This document shows, one piece after another, positions 26,963-35,808 of a DNA stretch of 64,000 bases (positions are counted from its first letter, which is position 1; each line of letters begins with the position of its first letter). A model generated the notes under the pieces. That model saw only the letters and a program-made list of their open reading frames with translations, was not told the DNA's origin and ran no database searches. The stretch is from an uncultured Bacilli bacterium. Lineage in GTDB: Bacteria > Bacillota_I > Bacilli_A > RF39 > UBA660. Position numbers and translations under genes: made by a program. The stretch spans positions 1 through 64,000 of the forward strand of contig CANREL010000003.1 of the NCBI GenBank assembly GCA_947629655.1, given 5' to 3'.

Positions 26963-27336
26963 TTTTATCAACTAGTGATGTTCGTTTAGGTCTTTTCTTA
27001 GGAATTAGTATTGCTCTTCATAATATTCCGGAAGGTATTAGTGTAATGGTTCCAATTTATTATGGTACTAATAATTTTAAAAAAGCTTTTCTCTATACTT
27101 TGGTAGCTGGTATAGCTGAACCGATTGGGGGAGTAATATTTTATTTACTATTTAAGAATTACATCAATAATTTAATGTTGGGATTCTTGTTTGCATTTAT
27201 AGCAGGCGTAATGATCTATTTATCAATAAAAGAATTATTGCCTAAGTCATTAGAGTATCGAAAAGACAATTTGACATTATCATTTTTTATGATAGGAATT
27301 ATATTCTTTTTAGTAGTACTATTATTTATGCATTAA
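26946..27336 (+). pseudogene. zupT: 3' part of ZIP metal transporter gene
   Basis: Codes for the last 130 residues of the split ZIP importer: it completes the first motif (G-IITF), contains the second metal-binding motif IALHNIPEGISVMVP, then VAGIAEPIGGVIFYLL and a C-terminal helix pair. The internal ATG at 27046 could start a 96-residue fragment, but that lacks the metal-site helices. The gene is non-functional while the element is present, unless excision occurs. Confidence 0.88.
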
Positions 27337-27360
27337 AAAAAGGTCTTTGGACCTTTTTTA
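27335..27360. terminator. Bidirectional terminator between zupT and ponA
   Basis: A-rich stem AAAAAAGGTC with GACCTTTTTT and loop TTTG. It works in both directions for the convergent genes. Confidence 0.85.
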
Positions 27361-30333
27361 GTTTATTGTAATATTTATGGAAGTAGTAAATGTCTTTCCA
27401 TTATATTTAACAGTAAATGTAGCTTTGTATGAACCAGGTGGTTCTTCTTGAAGTGATATTGTGTCTCCATCAGCATCAGTTATTTTGACAGTTACGGTAT
27501 AACCATCATTTACTTGTTCACCATCTCTAGTTAAGATGACACAATTTTGACCAACACTACCATTTATCAGACAACTATTAGGAACTTGTCCTTGTTGATG
27601 TGTTCTACTTGGTACGTTTGCTTGAACATTATAAGTACTCGTATCGGTTTGTGATTCTGATACTGTTACTGTTGCACCCTTAGAATCGGTATCACTATAG
27701 TTTTCGTAACTAGTTACAACTTTGTATGTTCCAGTAGCATCAGATAATCCTGATAGAGTGTATTTGTTATCTTTAGTCATTCCAACATAAGAATTGTTGC
27801 GATAAATCTTATATATGATATCACCATATGATTCATCATAATTACTTCCACGTCCAACAGTTGACCATGTCAATGTAATACTATTGGAGCTTGCATCAAA
27901 GCTAGCACTTAGATTTTTAACATTTGCTAATTTATTATAAGTATTTGATACTTCAGTAGGTTCAGTTCCCTTTTTGAAATATTCATAAGTTATTTTATTA
28001 CTTGGAGTTGCAGCACTAGCTAATTTAGCTGGATTAGTTCCCATCTCAACTCCTACTTTAATAACACTATTAGGAACATTAAAATCTTTACCTTTACTTG
28101 AGAATACGGCTTTACCAGCGGTTTGATATAATCTGTTTCGCTCGGTTTGAACGTTGACTCTAAATCCAGAAGAAGCAGATTTTAAGTAACCGTCTTGAAT
28201 CTTGTCATATCCATACCACATACCAAGAGCAGTGTCAGGATCGTATCCAACAATCCAAGCATCAGGTACAGCATAACTTGGCAAATTCCATCTCTTAGCA
28301 TCAGCTGATGTAAAGTTAGTAGTACCAGTTTTAGCCGCTACGTTTATACCACTGACAGCAGCACCTTTAGATAGTCCATTAGTAACGGCATAACGCAAAC
28401 AGTAAGTTATCATGAAGGCTGTTGAATCTGACATAACTCTAGTTCCATTTGGTTCAATATCAATTGTTTCACCAGTGTCACGATAAACTATTTTATTAAT
28501 TGTATAAGGTTCATAGTAAATTCCACCATTGGCAAAAGCAGCATAGGCAGCAGCCATTTGAAGTGGACTAGCACCATTGAATGATCCAATGGCATGTGCT
28601 TCATGTAAATAAGTACTATTTTCAGTAGTTTCAGGAGTTATTCCAAGAGAAGTTACAAAGTTGTATATATCACTATTTTTAACAGATTGGAATGTCTTTA
28701 ATGCTGGAACATTTCTTGATTGCGCCAAAGCATTACGAACGGTCATAACTCCCATATAACCACGGTCAGAGTTACGAATTGGTTGACCACTTGAATAAGT
28801 ATATGGAGCATCGTTTATCAAAGTATATGTCGAATAATTGTTATATTCCATAGCAGGACCATAGTCAAATATTGGTTTAGCTGTTGATCCTATTTGTTTA
28901 TTCAATTGCGTTGCACGATTCAATCCACGTTTTACAGTATTACGACCACCGGCAATGGCAACTATTTTTCCAGTCCATACGTCAACAGCAGCAATACCTG
29001 ATTGAACTTTACTATTTTCCCATTTAAAAGTCTTTCCACTAAATATGTCATCTAATCCCTGTTGTTTTTTAGTATCGATATTTGTATATATCTTTAGGGA
29101 TGTAGTATATGGATCAAGATTGTATTTATTTTTCAACTCTTCGACAACAGTGTCGATATAAGATTGATACAATTGATCGTCATCATTACTAGTTTCTACT
29201 AATAAACTTTCAATTGGAATGGAAAGAGCCATTTTTTGTTCTTCTTCTGTTATGTATCCATGATCGTACATCAATTTGATAACATCAGCACGTCTTTCCG
29301 TTGCAGCATCTGGATTCAAGAATGGATTGTAAGCAGTAGGAGCTTGGAACATTCCAGCGATTAGGGCTGCTTCAGAAATTGTCAAGTCAGCAGCACTCTT
29401 ACCAAAATATGTTTGAGAGGCTTGCTCAACTCCGTAGGCATTACTACCCAAGAAGTGGTTATTTATATAAAATTCAAAGATTTGTTCTTTAGTATATTCT
29501 TTTTCAAGTTTAAATACAGCTAGATAAATATCAGTAAATTTTCTCTTTATACCTTCAGAGTCCATCTTGTTAAGGTTACTATCAGTGAAACTGTTTTTGA
29601 CAACTTGCATTGAAATAGTTGAAGCACCACCGGCATTACTATTACCAGCTAGTTGACCAATAGATGCTTTGAAGAAACGAAGTGGATCAAATCCATTATG
29701 TTGAAAATATCTTGAGTCTTCGACAGCGATGATGGCATTTATCAAGTTTTCACTAGTTTTATCATAAGTTATGATTTCACGTTGTTGGGTACTAAGTTTA
29801 GCATATTCAACACCATCTTCAGTATAGAGAATAGATGTCTCTTTAGTATTTAAATTCTTAGTGTTCCAATCAGGAGCTTCAGTTACGATTATGTAAGCAA
29901 AGTAGGTAACACCACATACGCCAGCAATGCATCCTAGTAAGAATAGAATAGTAAACGTATTAGTAATTATTCTTGCTATTTTATGTTTGCGCAATTTTTT
30001 CAAAAAAGAAGAACAAGCAATTATTAAAGCAATTCCTATTATGGTGACTAAAGTCATGAATAGACCCATGCTCTTTAAAAATAGAAGAATAACTACAAAA
30101 GCAATTACGCCAAATAAGATTAATGTATTCTTATCAATTTTTTCTTTTTTTCTTCTCTTTGCCATATTTTCTCCATGATCTTTTTCATGAACAGTTTTAT
30201 TATTCTTATATTCATGAGTGACCGTTTTACTTTTTAAATTCTTATTTTTTTCTTCGTATTTTTCACTTCTTCGATGACTTTCAGTACTAGTATTTTTATT
30301 AGTACTCACTTTTGTCTTTTTAGCATCTTTCAT
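27358..30333 (-). CDS. ponA: Bifunctional penicillin-binding protein 1A-like
   Basis: A 991-residue peptidoglycan glycosyltransferase/transpeptidase. A lysine-rich cytosolic tail (about 1-75) is followed by three predicted helices instead of the usual one (about 72-165). The GT51 domain has VEDSRYFQHNGFDPLRF. The transpeptidase has S483 in STAK, SRN and KTGTTN. A fibronectin III-like domain (about 800-900) and a final beta domain with a Cys pair end the protein. Start 30333 follows AGGAGGTATC and overlaps recU by 14 bases; a second in-frame ATG with GGAGA lies at 30164. Confidence 0.92.
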   Translation of the reverse strand: MKDAKKTKVSTNKNTSTESHRRSEKYEEKNKNLKSKTVTHEYKNNKTVHEKDHGENMAKRRKKEKIDKNTLILFGVIAFVVILLFLKSMGLFMTLVTIIGIALIIACSSFLKKLRKHKIARIITNTFTILFLLGCIAGVCGVTYFAYIIVTEAPDWNTKNLNTKETSILYTEDGVEYAKLSTQQREIITYDKTSENLINAIIAVEDSRYFQHNGFDPLRFFKASIGQLAGNSNAGGASTISMQVVKNSFTDSNLNKMDSEGIKRKFTDIYLAVFKLEKEYTKEQIFEFYINNHFLGSNAYGVEQASQTYFGKSAADLTISEAALIAGMFQAPTAYNPFLNPDAATERRADVIKLMYDHGYITEEEQKMALSIPIESLLVETSNDDDQLYQSYIDTVVEELKNKYNLDPYTTSLKIYTNIDTKKQQGLDDIFSGKTFKWENSKVQSGIAAVDVWTGKIVAIAGGRNTVKRGLNRATQLNKQIGSTAKPIFDYGPAMEYNNYSTYTLINDAPYTYSSGQPIRNSDRGYMGVMTVRNALAQSRNVPALKTFQSVKNSDIYNFVTSLGITPETTENSTYLHEAHAIGSFNGASPLQMAAAYAAFANGGIYYEPYTINKIVYRDTGETIDIEPNGTRVMSDSTAFMITYCLRYAVTNGLSKGAAVSGINVAAKTGTTNFTSADAKRWNLPSYAVPDAWIVGYDPDTALGMWYGYDKIQDGYLKSASSGFRVNVQTERNRLYQTAGKAVFSSKGKDFNVPNSVIKVGVEMGTNPAKLASAATPSNKITYEYFKKGTEPTEVSNTYNKLANVKNLSASFDASSNSITLTWSTVGRGSNYDESYGDIIYKIYRNNSYVGMTKDNKYTLSGLSDATGTYKVVTSYENYSDTDSKGATVTVSESQTDTSTYNVQANVPSRTHQQGQVPNSCLINGSVGQNCVILTRDGEQVNDGYTVTVKITDADGDTISLQEEPPGSYKATFTVKYNGKTFTTSINITIN

Positions 30334-30907
30334 TTTCGATACCTCCTAATACTTCATCTATTATTTTTAAATAATTCAATCTAGGAATATATTTTTCTTC
30401 AATTAAGTAACCATATTCTTCAAAATATTTTACTGGTATGGACTTGCGTTTATTTTCTTTTAGAAAATTTAAAAAATCTTTCGCGAATAAAATATAGGTT
30501 GAATTTAGTTTATTAAATCTTACGACGAGAAAACATATTCCATGAGCATTATATACATTTTCAATGTGTTTTATTTGGTGTTTATTAATATTATTCAATG
30601 GAAAAGATGTTCTGTTATTAGTTTCTTTAGCCTCAAAATCGATGTATTTACCCTGGTAAATACCATTGTAATCAGTTGTTGATGGCTCTTTGAAAAAAGC
30701 TTCTTTTATAACAGCTGAGTTTCGTGAAGGAAAATCGACTTTCGTTATTTGAATAGGAGTTGGCTTTTTGTAGATAAAAGCTATCTCTTTGTCTATGTAA
30801 TAACGATTTGAATCATTTAAATCACTTTCAAGATTCATCCCACGATTGTCATATCTAATACGATTATCAGTTGTTTTCTGTCGTTTTATTCCATTCGGAT
30901 ATTTCAT
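30320..30907 (-). CDS. recU: Holliday junction resolvase RecU
   Basis: A 195-residue nuclease that cleaves recombination intermediates and modulates RecA. NRGMNLESDLNDSNRYY matches the RecU N-terminus, and TTDYNGIYQGKYIDFEAKET carries the catalytic acidic residues and Lys of the nuclease core. The PLNNINKHQIKH segment is typical. It forms the conserved recU-ponA pair, divergent from gpsB. Confidence 0.94.
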   Translation of the reverse strand: MKYPNGIKRQKTTDNRIRYDNRGMNLESDLNDSNRYYIDKEIAFIYKKPTPIQITKVDFPSRNSAVIKEAFFKEPSTTDYNGIYQGKYIDFEAKETNNRTSFPLNNINKHQIKHIENVYNAHGICFLVVRFNKLNSTYILFAKDFLNFLKENKRKSIPVKYFEEYGYLIEEKYIPRLNYLKIIDEVLGGIENERC

Positions 30908-30924
30908 AAAACCACCTATATTAA

Positions 30925-30953
30925 ATTATACTATATTATTGAGAAATTACCAA
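30925..30953 (-). promoter_or_regulatory. recU-ponA promoter
   Basis: On the minus strand: TTGGTA, 17-base spacer, TATAAT (plus coordinates 30948-30953 and 30925-30930). Confidence 0.65.
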
Positions 30954-31025
30954 TAATAAAATATACAAAATATTATATTATAAGTATGTGATAAAAATAT
31001 GAAAGAATAGAGTTAAATAAAATTA

Positions 31026-31054
31026 TTGAAGAAAAGGCCTTTGTGTTATATAAT
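31026..31054 (+). promoter_or_regulatory. gpsB promoter
   Basis: TTGAAG (31026-31031), 17-base spacer, TATAAT (31049-31054). It is 47 bases before the gpsB start and may also serve rnpB. Confidence 0.65.
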
Positions 31055-31100
31055 ATATTTGTTAATATAAAGTAAAGTATTAATAAGGATTGGTGATAAA

Positions 31101-31442
31101 ATGTATCAAAATCGTATTAGTTTAACTCCACAAGATATTTTAGATAAAGAGTTTAAAGTTGATGTTAGGGGATTTAATTTAAAAGAAGTAGATCAATTCT
31201 TAGATGTCATTATTGGTGATTATGAAGAATTTTATAAAATTTTAAAAGAGAATGAAAGAGAAAAAGAAGAATTACAAGAAGAAATTATGAATTTAAAACA
31301 AGAAATTCGCAATTTAAAGACCAATATTGAAATAGCTAAGAGTGGTAGTACAGAACGAAAAGAAGTAACTAATCTAGATATTATGAAACGTCTTTCTCAA
31401 CTTGAGAAGATCGTTTATGGAAAAGAAGAAGAACAACAATAA
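31101..31442 (+). CDS. gpsB: Cell division regulator GpsB
   Basis: A 113-residue coiled-coil protein of the DivIVA/GpsB family, which couples peptidoglycan synthases such as PBP1 to the division site. The N-terminal LTPQDILDKEFKVDVRGFNLKEVDQFLDVIIGDYE is diagnostic, followed by a coiled coil (about 45-85) and a short C-terminal helix (MKRLSQLEKIVYG). Location next to recU-ponA and rnpB is the conserved Bacilli arrangement. Confidence 0.95.
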   Translation: MYQNRISLTPQDILDKEFKVDVRGFNLKEVDQFLDVIIGDYEEFYKILKENEREKEELQEEIMNLKQEIRNLKTNIEIAKSGSTERKEVTNLDIMKRLSQLEKIVYGKEEEQQ

Positions 31443-31453
31443 TATATAAAAAT

Positions 31454-31795
31454 TACTTTGACAAACGCGCCATTTTTATAGTGGTGAGGAAAGTCCTTGC
31501 TCACACAGTTCTGTGATGACTGTAGTGTTCATGCTAGAGGAATGTACTAACTCTAGGTAGCGCAAGCTAACGGCGATGAAATTGCCTAAGTCTATGATAT
31601 GGCAAGAGTAGTCATAAAGTGCCACAGTGACGATTGCTTTTAGAAATGAAAGTATGAAACGCGGTAAACCCCATGAGTGAGAAATCCAAATTTGGTAGGA
31701 GAGTTTTAACGAAGGAAGAAGAACGGAGTTAAAGACCAGTAATGGTAGATAAATGTTTGTCACCTGAAAGGGTACAGAACGAGGCTTATAAAGTA
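31454..31795 (+). ncRNA. rnpB: RNase P RNA, bacterial type B
   Basis: The catalytic RNA that matures tRNA 5' ends. Conserved blocks are visible in order: GAGGAAAGTCC near the start, TAGTGTTCATGC, GTGCCACAGTGACGA, GAAACGCGGTAAACCCC, AAATTTGGTAGG, then the 3' ACAGAACGAGGCTTA. Ends were placed by pairing TACTTT (31454) with AAAGTA (to 31795), followed by a T-run. Position after gpsB is conserved in Bacilli. Any protein frames over it are spurious. Confidence 0.96.
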
Positions 31796-31822
31796 TTTTT
31801 TTATTGATATGAGGTGTTTATT

Positions 31823-32329
31823 TTGAAAGAACTTGGAGAATATTTGAAAGAGAAACGCAAAGAGAATGGTGTTGGTCTGGAAGAAGCAGCTGAAGATTTG
31901 AATCTTACCAAAGATGATGTTGAAAATATCGAGGCTGGTAATATCAGAGCGTTTAGGGATGTTTTAAAACTTAAGGAAATGGTTCGCGAATATGCCAAAT
32001 ATTTGGGATTAGATCCTGAAAAAGTTGTTGATGAGTTCAATGATTTTTTATTTGAGCACACGTCTAAAATTTCTTTAGAAGACATACTAGAAGCCCAACA
32101 GAAGAAGGAAGAAGAAGAGAAAAAAATTGTTTCTCCTTATACTAAGAGTACAAAAAAACATTTTAATATAGAGAGTTTGTTGAAATTGAAACCATTGTTG
32201 ATAGTTCTCATCGTAGTACTCGTGATGTTGTTATTAATTTTTGTCTTTATAAAAAGTATTAATGATAGAAAACCAGCAAATAGAAATGTCGAACTTATGG
32301 GAAGGAGTGAAGAATATGAATTTGCCTAA
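31823..32329 (+). CDS. RodZ-like helix-turn-helix membrane protein
   Basis: A 168-residue protein: N-terminal HTH_25 domain (LGEYLKEKRKENGVGLEEAAEDLNLTKDDVENIEAGN), a charged linker, one membrane helix (about 120-143) and a very short outer tail. It lacks the long periplasmic beta domain of full RodZ. RodZ/YmfM links MreB filaments to the membrane. TTG 31823 follows GAGGTG by 6 bases and matches the family N-terminus. It overlaps pgsA by 14 bases. Confidence 0.82.
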   Translation: MKELGEYLKEKRKENGVGLEEAAEDLNLTKDDVENIEAGNIRAFRDVLKLKEMVREYAKYLGLDPEKVVDEFNDFLFEHTSKISLEDILEAQQKKEEEEKKIVSPYTKSTKKHFNIESLLKLKPLLIVLIVVLVMLLLIFVFIKSINDRKPANRNVELMGRSEEYEFA

Positions 32330-32918
32330 TAAATTGACTGTTTCAAGACTTGTGTTAAGTGTTATTATAATCATTATTTTATTATTTCCATTTCATTTAA
32401 TTGGATTTACATTTCCAGTCGTAAAAATTGGGGGAATAGCTTGTGATATAAAATATTTCATCGCTGGTGGATTGTTTGTCATAGCTAGTTTAACAGACTT
32501 TTTAGATGGTATGATTGCTAGAAAATATGGATTGATCACCAATACGGGAAAGATGCTTGACGCAATAGCTGATAAAGTGTTGGTAAATTCAGTTCTAATA
32601 ATTTTGGCAGCAAATGGTTTTATAAATGCCATTATTCCAGTAGTCATAGTTTTGAGAGATATCGTTGTCAATGCCATAAAAATGGAAGCTGCTAGTAAAG
32701 GGGTAGTAATTGCGGCTATCAAGTCAGGTAAGTATAAAACAGCATCACTAATGGTTGGTACGACGTTGATGTTCTGTTACAATTTACCATTTGAAATGTG
32801 GAATTTAAAAGTAGCTGATTTCTTATTGTGGTTTGCTACTTTGATGTCATTAATCTCAATGTGGCAATATTATTCTATGAACAAAAATTTGATCTTTGGA
32901 AAAGAAGAAAAGAAATAA
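32316..32918 (+). CDS. pgsA: CDP-diacylglycerol-glycerol-3-phosphate 3-phosphatidyltransferase
   Basis: A 200-residue membrane enzyme making phosphatidylglycerophosphate, first step to phosphatidylglycerol. The CDP-alcohol phosphotransferase signature DFLDGMIARKYGLITNTGKMLD...D is complete. There are about five helices. ATG 32316 follows AAGGAG and gives the usual NLPNKLTVSRL start. It lies in the conserved rodZ-pgsA-recA-rny string. Confidence 0.94.
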   Translation: MNLPNKLTVSRLVLSVIIIIILLFPFHLIGFTFPVVKIGGIACDIKYFIAGGLFVIASLTDFLDGMIARKYGLITNTGKMLDAIADKVLVNSVLIILAANGFINAIIPVVIVLRDIVVNAIKMEAASKGVVIAAIKSGKYKTASLMVGTTLMFCYNLPFEMWNLKVADFLLWFATLMSLISMWQYYSMNKNLIFGKEEKK

Positions 32919-32930
32919 AAAAGATGATGA

Positions 32931-32968
32931 AAAAGAGTTTTTCTTGATAAAGAAAAACTCTTTTTTTG
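32931..32968 (+). terminator. Terminator after pgsA
   Basis: Stem GAGTTTTTCTT with AAGAAAAACTC and loop GATA, then seven T. Confidence 0.9.
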
Positions 32969-32996
32969 TTGAAAATAAAAGGAAAAAAATATTTTT

Positions 32997-33010
32997 CAAA
33001 CAATTGTTCG
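32997..33010. promoter_or_regulatory. LexA (SOS) box of recA
   Basis: CAAACAATTGTTCG matches the Gram-positive SOS consensus CGAAC-N4-GTTCG with one change. It lies 8 bases before the recA -35 box. Confidence 0.75.
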
Positions 33011-33018
33011 AAAAAGTC

Positions 33019-33047
33019 TTGCAATTTAAAAAAAATTATAGTATGAT
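33019..33047 (+). promoter_or_regulatory. recA promoter
   Basis: TTGCAA (33019-33024), 17-base spacer, TATGAT (33042-33047), downstream of the SOS box. Confidence 0.65.
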
Positions 33048-33080
33048 TTATTTGTAAGCAAATAAATGGAGGTATTATTG

Positions 33081-34082
33081 ATGGCAAAGACAGAGAAGGA
33101 TAAAACTTTAGATCAAGTTTTGGCTGATATAGAAAAACAATTTGGAAAAGGAGCTATTATGAAGCTGGGTGAGAGTAAACACATGGAGGTTGAAGTCGTA
33201 TCTAGTGGATCTTTAGCTTTGGATTTAGCTTTGGGTGTTGGAGGATATCCAAAGGGAAGAATCATTGAAATATACGGACCTGAATCAAGTGGTAAAACTA
33301 CTTTTGCATTACATGCGATAGCTGAGGCTCAAAAAGCAGGAGGAAGAGCGGCTTTTATTGATGCTGAACATGCTCTTGATCCTGCCTATGCGAAAAATTT
33401 AGGTGTAAATATTGATGAATTATTATTATCACAACCAGATACTGGTGAACAAGCTTTGGAAATATGTGATGCGCTTGTAAAGAGTGAAGCAGTTAGCATC
33501 ATTGTAATCGACTCAGTAGCAGCACTTGTACCACAAGCAGAAATAGATGGTGAGATGGGTGACTCTCATGTCGGACTACAAGCAAGATTGATGTCACAAG
33601 CTTTGCGTAAATTATCTGGTAATATAAGTAAGACAAAGACGACGGCTATTTTTATCAATCAATTGCGTGAAAAAGTTGGTGTTTTATTCGGTAATCCTGA
33701 AACGACACCAGGTGGTAGAGCTCTAAAATTCTATTCAACTATTAGACTAGATGTCAGACGTAGTGAAGCTTTAAAAGTTGGTGATAGTGTCGTTGGAAAT
33801 AGGACAACTGTTAAAGTAGTTAAAAATAAAGTTGCACCACCATTCAAATCAGCTGTTGTTGATATAATGTATGGTGAAGGTGTTTCTCATGAAGGAGAAT
33901 TGATCGATTTAGCATCTGATGCAGGCATCATTGAAAAAAGTGGAGCTTGGTTTGCCTATAATGGAGAAAAATTGGGACAAGGTAAAGAAAATGTTAAATT
34001 ACTATTGAAAGAAAATGTTGCTTTGCGCGAGGAAATTGAGAATAAGACTCGTGAATATTATGGAATCGCAATAAAAAAATAA
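33081..34082 (+). CDS. recA: Recombinase RecA
   Basis: A 333-residue RecA: Walker [11 protein letters not shown], Walker [12 protein letters not shown]1/L2 loops ([53 protein letters not shown]). The C-terminal tail is short. ATG 33081 follows GGAGG by 9 bases; the ATG at 33066 contains the ribosome site itself and is rejected. The cinA gene often found between pgsA and recA is absent. Confidence 0.98.
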   Translation: MAKTEKDKTLDQVLADIEKQFGKGAIMKLGESKHMEVEVVSSGSLALDLALGVGGYPKGRIIEIYGPESSGKTTFALHAIAEAQKAGGRAAFIDAEHALDPAYAKNLGVNIDELLLSQPDTGEQALEICDALVKSEAVSIIVIDSVAALVPQAEIDGEMGDSHVGLQARLMSQALRKLSGNISKTKTTAIFINQLREKVGVLFGNPETTPGGRALKFYSTIRLDVRRSEALKVGDSVVGNRTTVKVVKNKVAPPFKSAVVDIMYGEGVSHEGELIDLASDAGIIEKSGAWFAYNGEKLGQGKENVKLLLKENVALREEIENKTREYYGIAIKK

Positions 34083-34089
34083 TCACATT

Positions 34090-34118
34090 TAGGACTCGTT
34101 TTGATGAGTTCTTTTTTG
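34090..34118 (+). terminator. Terminator after recA
   Basis: Stem AGGACTC with GAGTTCT (one G-U pair), then six T. Confidence 0.7.
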
Positions 34119-34147
34119 TTGACATAACTTGTAAAAAATTCTACAAT
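34119..34147 (+). promoter_or_regulatory. rny promoter
   Basis: TTGACA (34119-34124), 17-base spacer, TACAAT (34142-34147). Confidence 0.7.
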
Positions 34148-34203
34148 ATAATTAGATGTTATGATTATTTATTTTAACATATAGATAGGGATGGAGGTAT
34201 ATT

Positions 34204-35754
34204 ATGGAATTTTTGATCTCCATTTTGCTAATCGTGCTTGGATTAATAGTAGGTGTCGTTGCTTGCTATATCGTTTTAAATTTTAAAAGAAAAAAAGCTG
34301 AAAAAACAGTTGACAAGATTATTGAAAATGCAAAGAAAGATGCGGAAAAAGTTAAAAGAGAATCTCTTTTTGAAGCCAAAGAGGAAATCCATAAATTAAA
34401 ACTTGATGCTGAAAAAGAAATTAAAGATCGCAAAAGAGAAATAAAAGAAAATGAAGATCGTCTTATTCAAAGAGAAAATAATATGGATAAACGTGATGAA
34501 TTATTTCAAAAACGCGAACTAGCTTTAGATGAGAGAGAAAGTTCTCTATCTAATAAGCAAAATGAAATTCAAGACGAACGTGCCAAAGTGGAAGAAATAA
34601 AGAAAGAACAACTAGAGTTGTTAAGTAAGATCTCAGGCATTAATAAAGAAAAAGCTAAAGATCTATTGATGAAAAGAGTAGAAGAGGAAACATCAAAGGA
34701 AATTGCAGTATATATTAAGGAAAGAGAGAATGCAGCTAAATTGGAAGCTGATAAAAAAGCTAAGGATTTAATTGTATTATCAATGCAGAGATTTGCGGCA
34801 GATTTGGCTAATGAACAAACAGTTACAGTAGTTGATCTACCAAATGATGAAATGAAGGGTAGAATCATTGGTCGTGAAGGTCGTAATATTCGTACGATTG
34901 AAGCTATTACAGGTGTTGATTTGATCATAGATGACACACCAGAAGCAGTAGTTTTATCTAGTTTTGATCCATTGCGAAGAGAGATTGCGAGAGTTACATT
35001 GGAGACTCTTATTAAGGATGGGCGAATTCATCCAACAAGAATTGAAGAGTTATATGATAAAACTTGTAAAGATATGCATGCGAAGATGATTGAGTATGGT
35101 AATAGTGCATTATTTGAACTAGGACTTACAAAAATGGATCATGAATTAATCGAACTTATTGGTAAGTTACATTTTAGGACTAGTTATGGACAAAATGCTT
35201 TACAACATTCAATTGAAGTAGCTCATTTGACAGGGTTACTTGCTGGGGAATTGGGTGAAAATGTCGCTCTTGCTAAAAGAGCTGGATTACTTCATGACAT
35301 CGGTAAAGCAATTGACCATGAAATTGAAGGAAGCCATGTTGAAATAGGTGTTGACATTGCTAAAAAGTATAATGAGAATAAAGTTGTCATTGATGCAATT
35401 GCTTCACACCATGGTGATAAAGATCCACAGAGTGTCATTGCGGTATTAGTTGCCATTGCTGATGCATTATCTGCTAGTCGACCTGGTGCAAGAAATGATT
35501 CTTTAGAGAATTATTTGAAGAGATTAGAACAACTTGAAAATGTTGCTAATGAAATCGAAGGTGTTGATCATACTTTCGCTGTGCAAGCAGGACGTGAATT
35601 ACGCGTTGTTGTCAAACCAGAAGAAATAGATGATGCTGGTGCTTATAAGATAGCTAAGGATGTCAAGAATAAGATTGAAGAGACAATGCAATATCCTGGT
35701 ACTATTAAAGTAACAGTTATTCGTGAGACAAGAGCCCAAGAAGAAGCTAAGTAA
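34204..35754 (+). CDS. rny: Ribonuclease Y
   Basis: A 516-residue membrane-anchored endoribonuclease starting bulk mRNA decay. N-terminal membrane helix (about 3-25), long charged coiled coil (about 30-190), KH domain (about 208-270, with [23 protein letters not shown]), then HD domain with [12 protein letters not shown] and SHHGDKDP. Length is normal for the family. It lies downstream of recA as in B. subtilis. Its stop codon lies in the loop of its own terminator. Confidence 0.97.
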   Translation: MEFLISILLIVLGLIVGVVACYIVLNFKRKKAEKTVDKIIENAKKDAEKVKRESLFEAKEEIHKLKLDAEKEIKDRKREIKENEDRLIQRENNMDKRDELFQKRELALDERESSLSNKQNEIQDERAKVEEIKKEQLELLSKISGINKEKAKDLLMKRVEEETSKEIAVYIKERENAAKLEADKKAKDLIVLSMQRFAADLANEQTVTVVDLPNDEMKGRIIGREGRNIRTIEAITGVDLIIDDTPEAVVLSSFDPLRREIARVTLETLIKDGRIHPTRIEELYDKTCKDMHAKMIEYGNSALFELGLTKMDHELIELIGKLHFRTSYGQNALQHSIEVAHLTGLLAGELGENVALAKRAGLLHDIGKAIDHEIEGSHVEIGVDIAKKYNENKVVIDAIASHHGDKDPQSVIAVLVAIADALSASRPGARNDSLENYLKRLEQLENVANEIEGVDHTFAVQAGRELRVVVKPEEIDDAGAYKIAKDVKNKIEETMQYPGTIKVTVIRETRAQEEAK

Positions 35755-35767
35755 TAGCTTCTTTTTC
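35740..35767 (+). terminator. Terminator overlapping the rny stop codon
   Basis: Stem AAGAAGCTA with TAGCTTCTT. The stop codon TAA (35752-35754) sits in the 5-base loop, and a T-run follows. Confidence 0.8.
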
Positions 35768-35808
35768 ATTGGTATTTGTGATAGAATAGGTTCATCGGAG
35801 GGATAGTT

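Noticed and set aside
31476..31763. Minus-strand reading frame of 95 codons over the RNase P RNA
   Set aside because: The sequence matches conserved RNase P RNA blocks on the plus strand; the frame is antisense chance.
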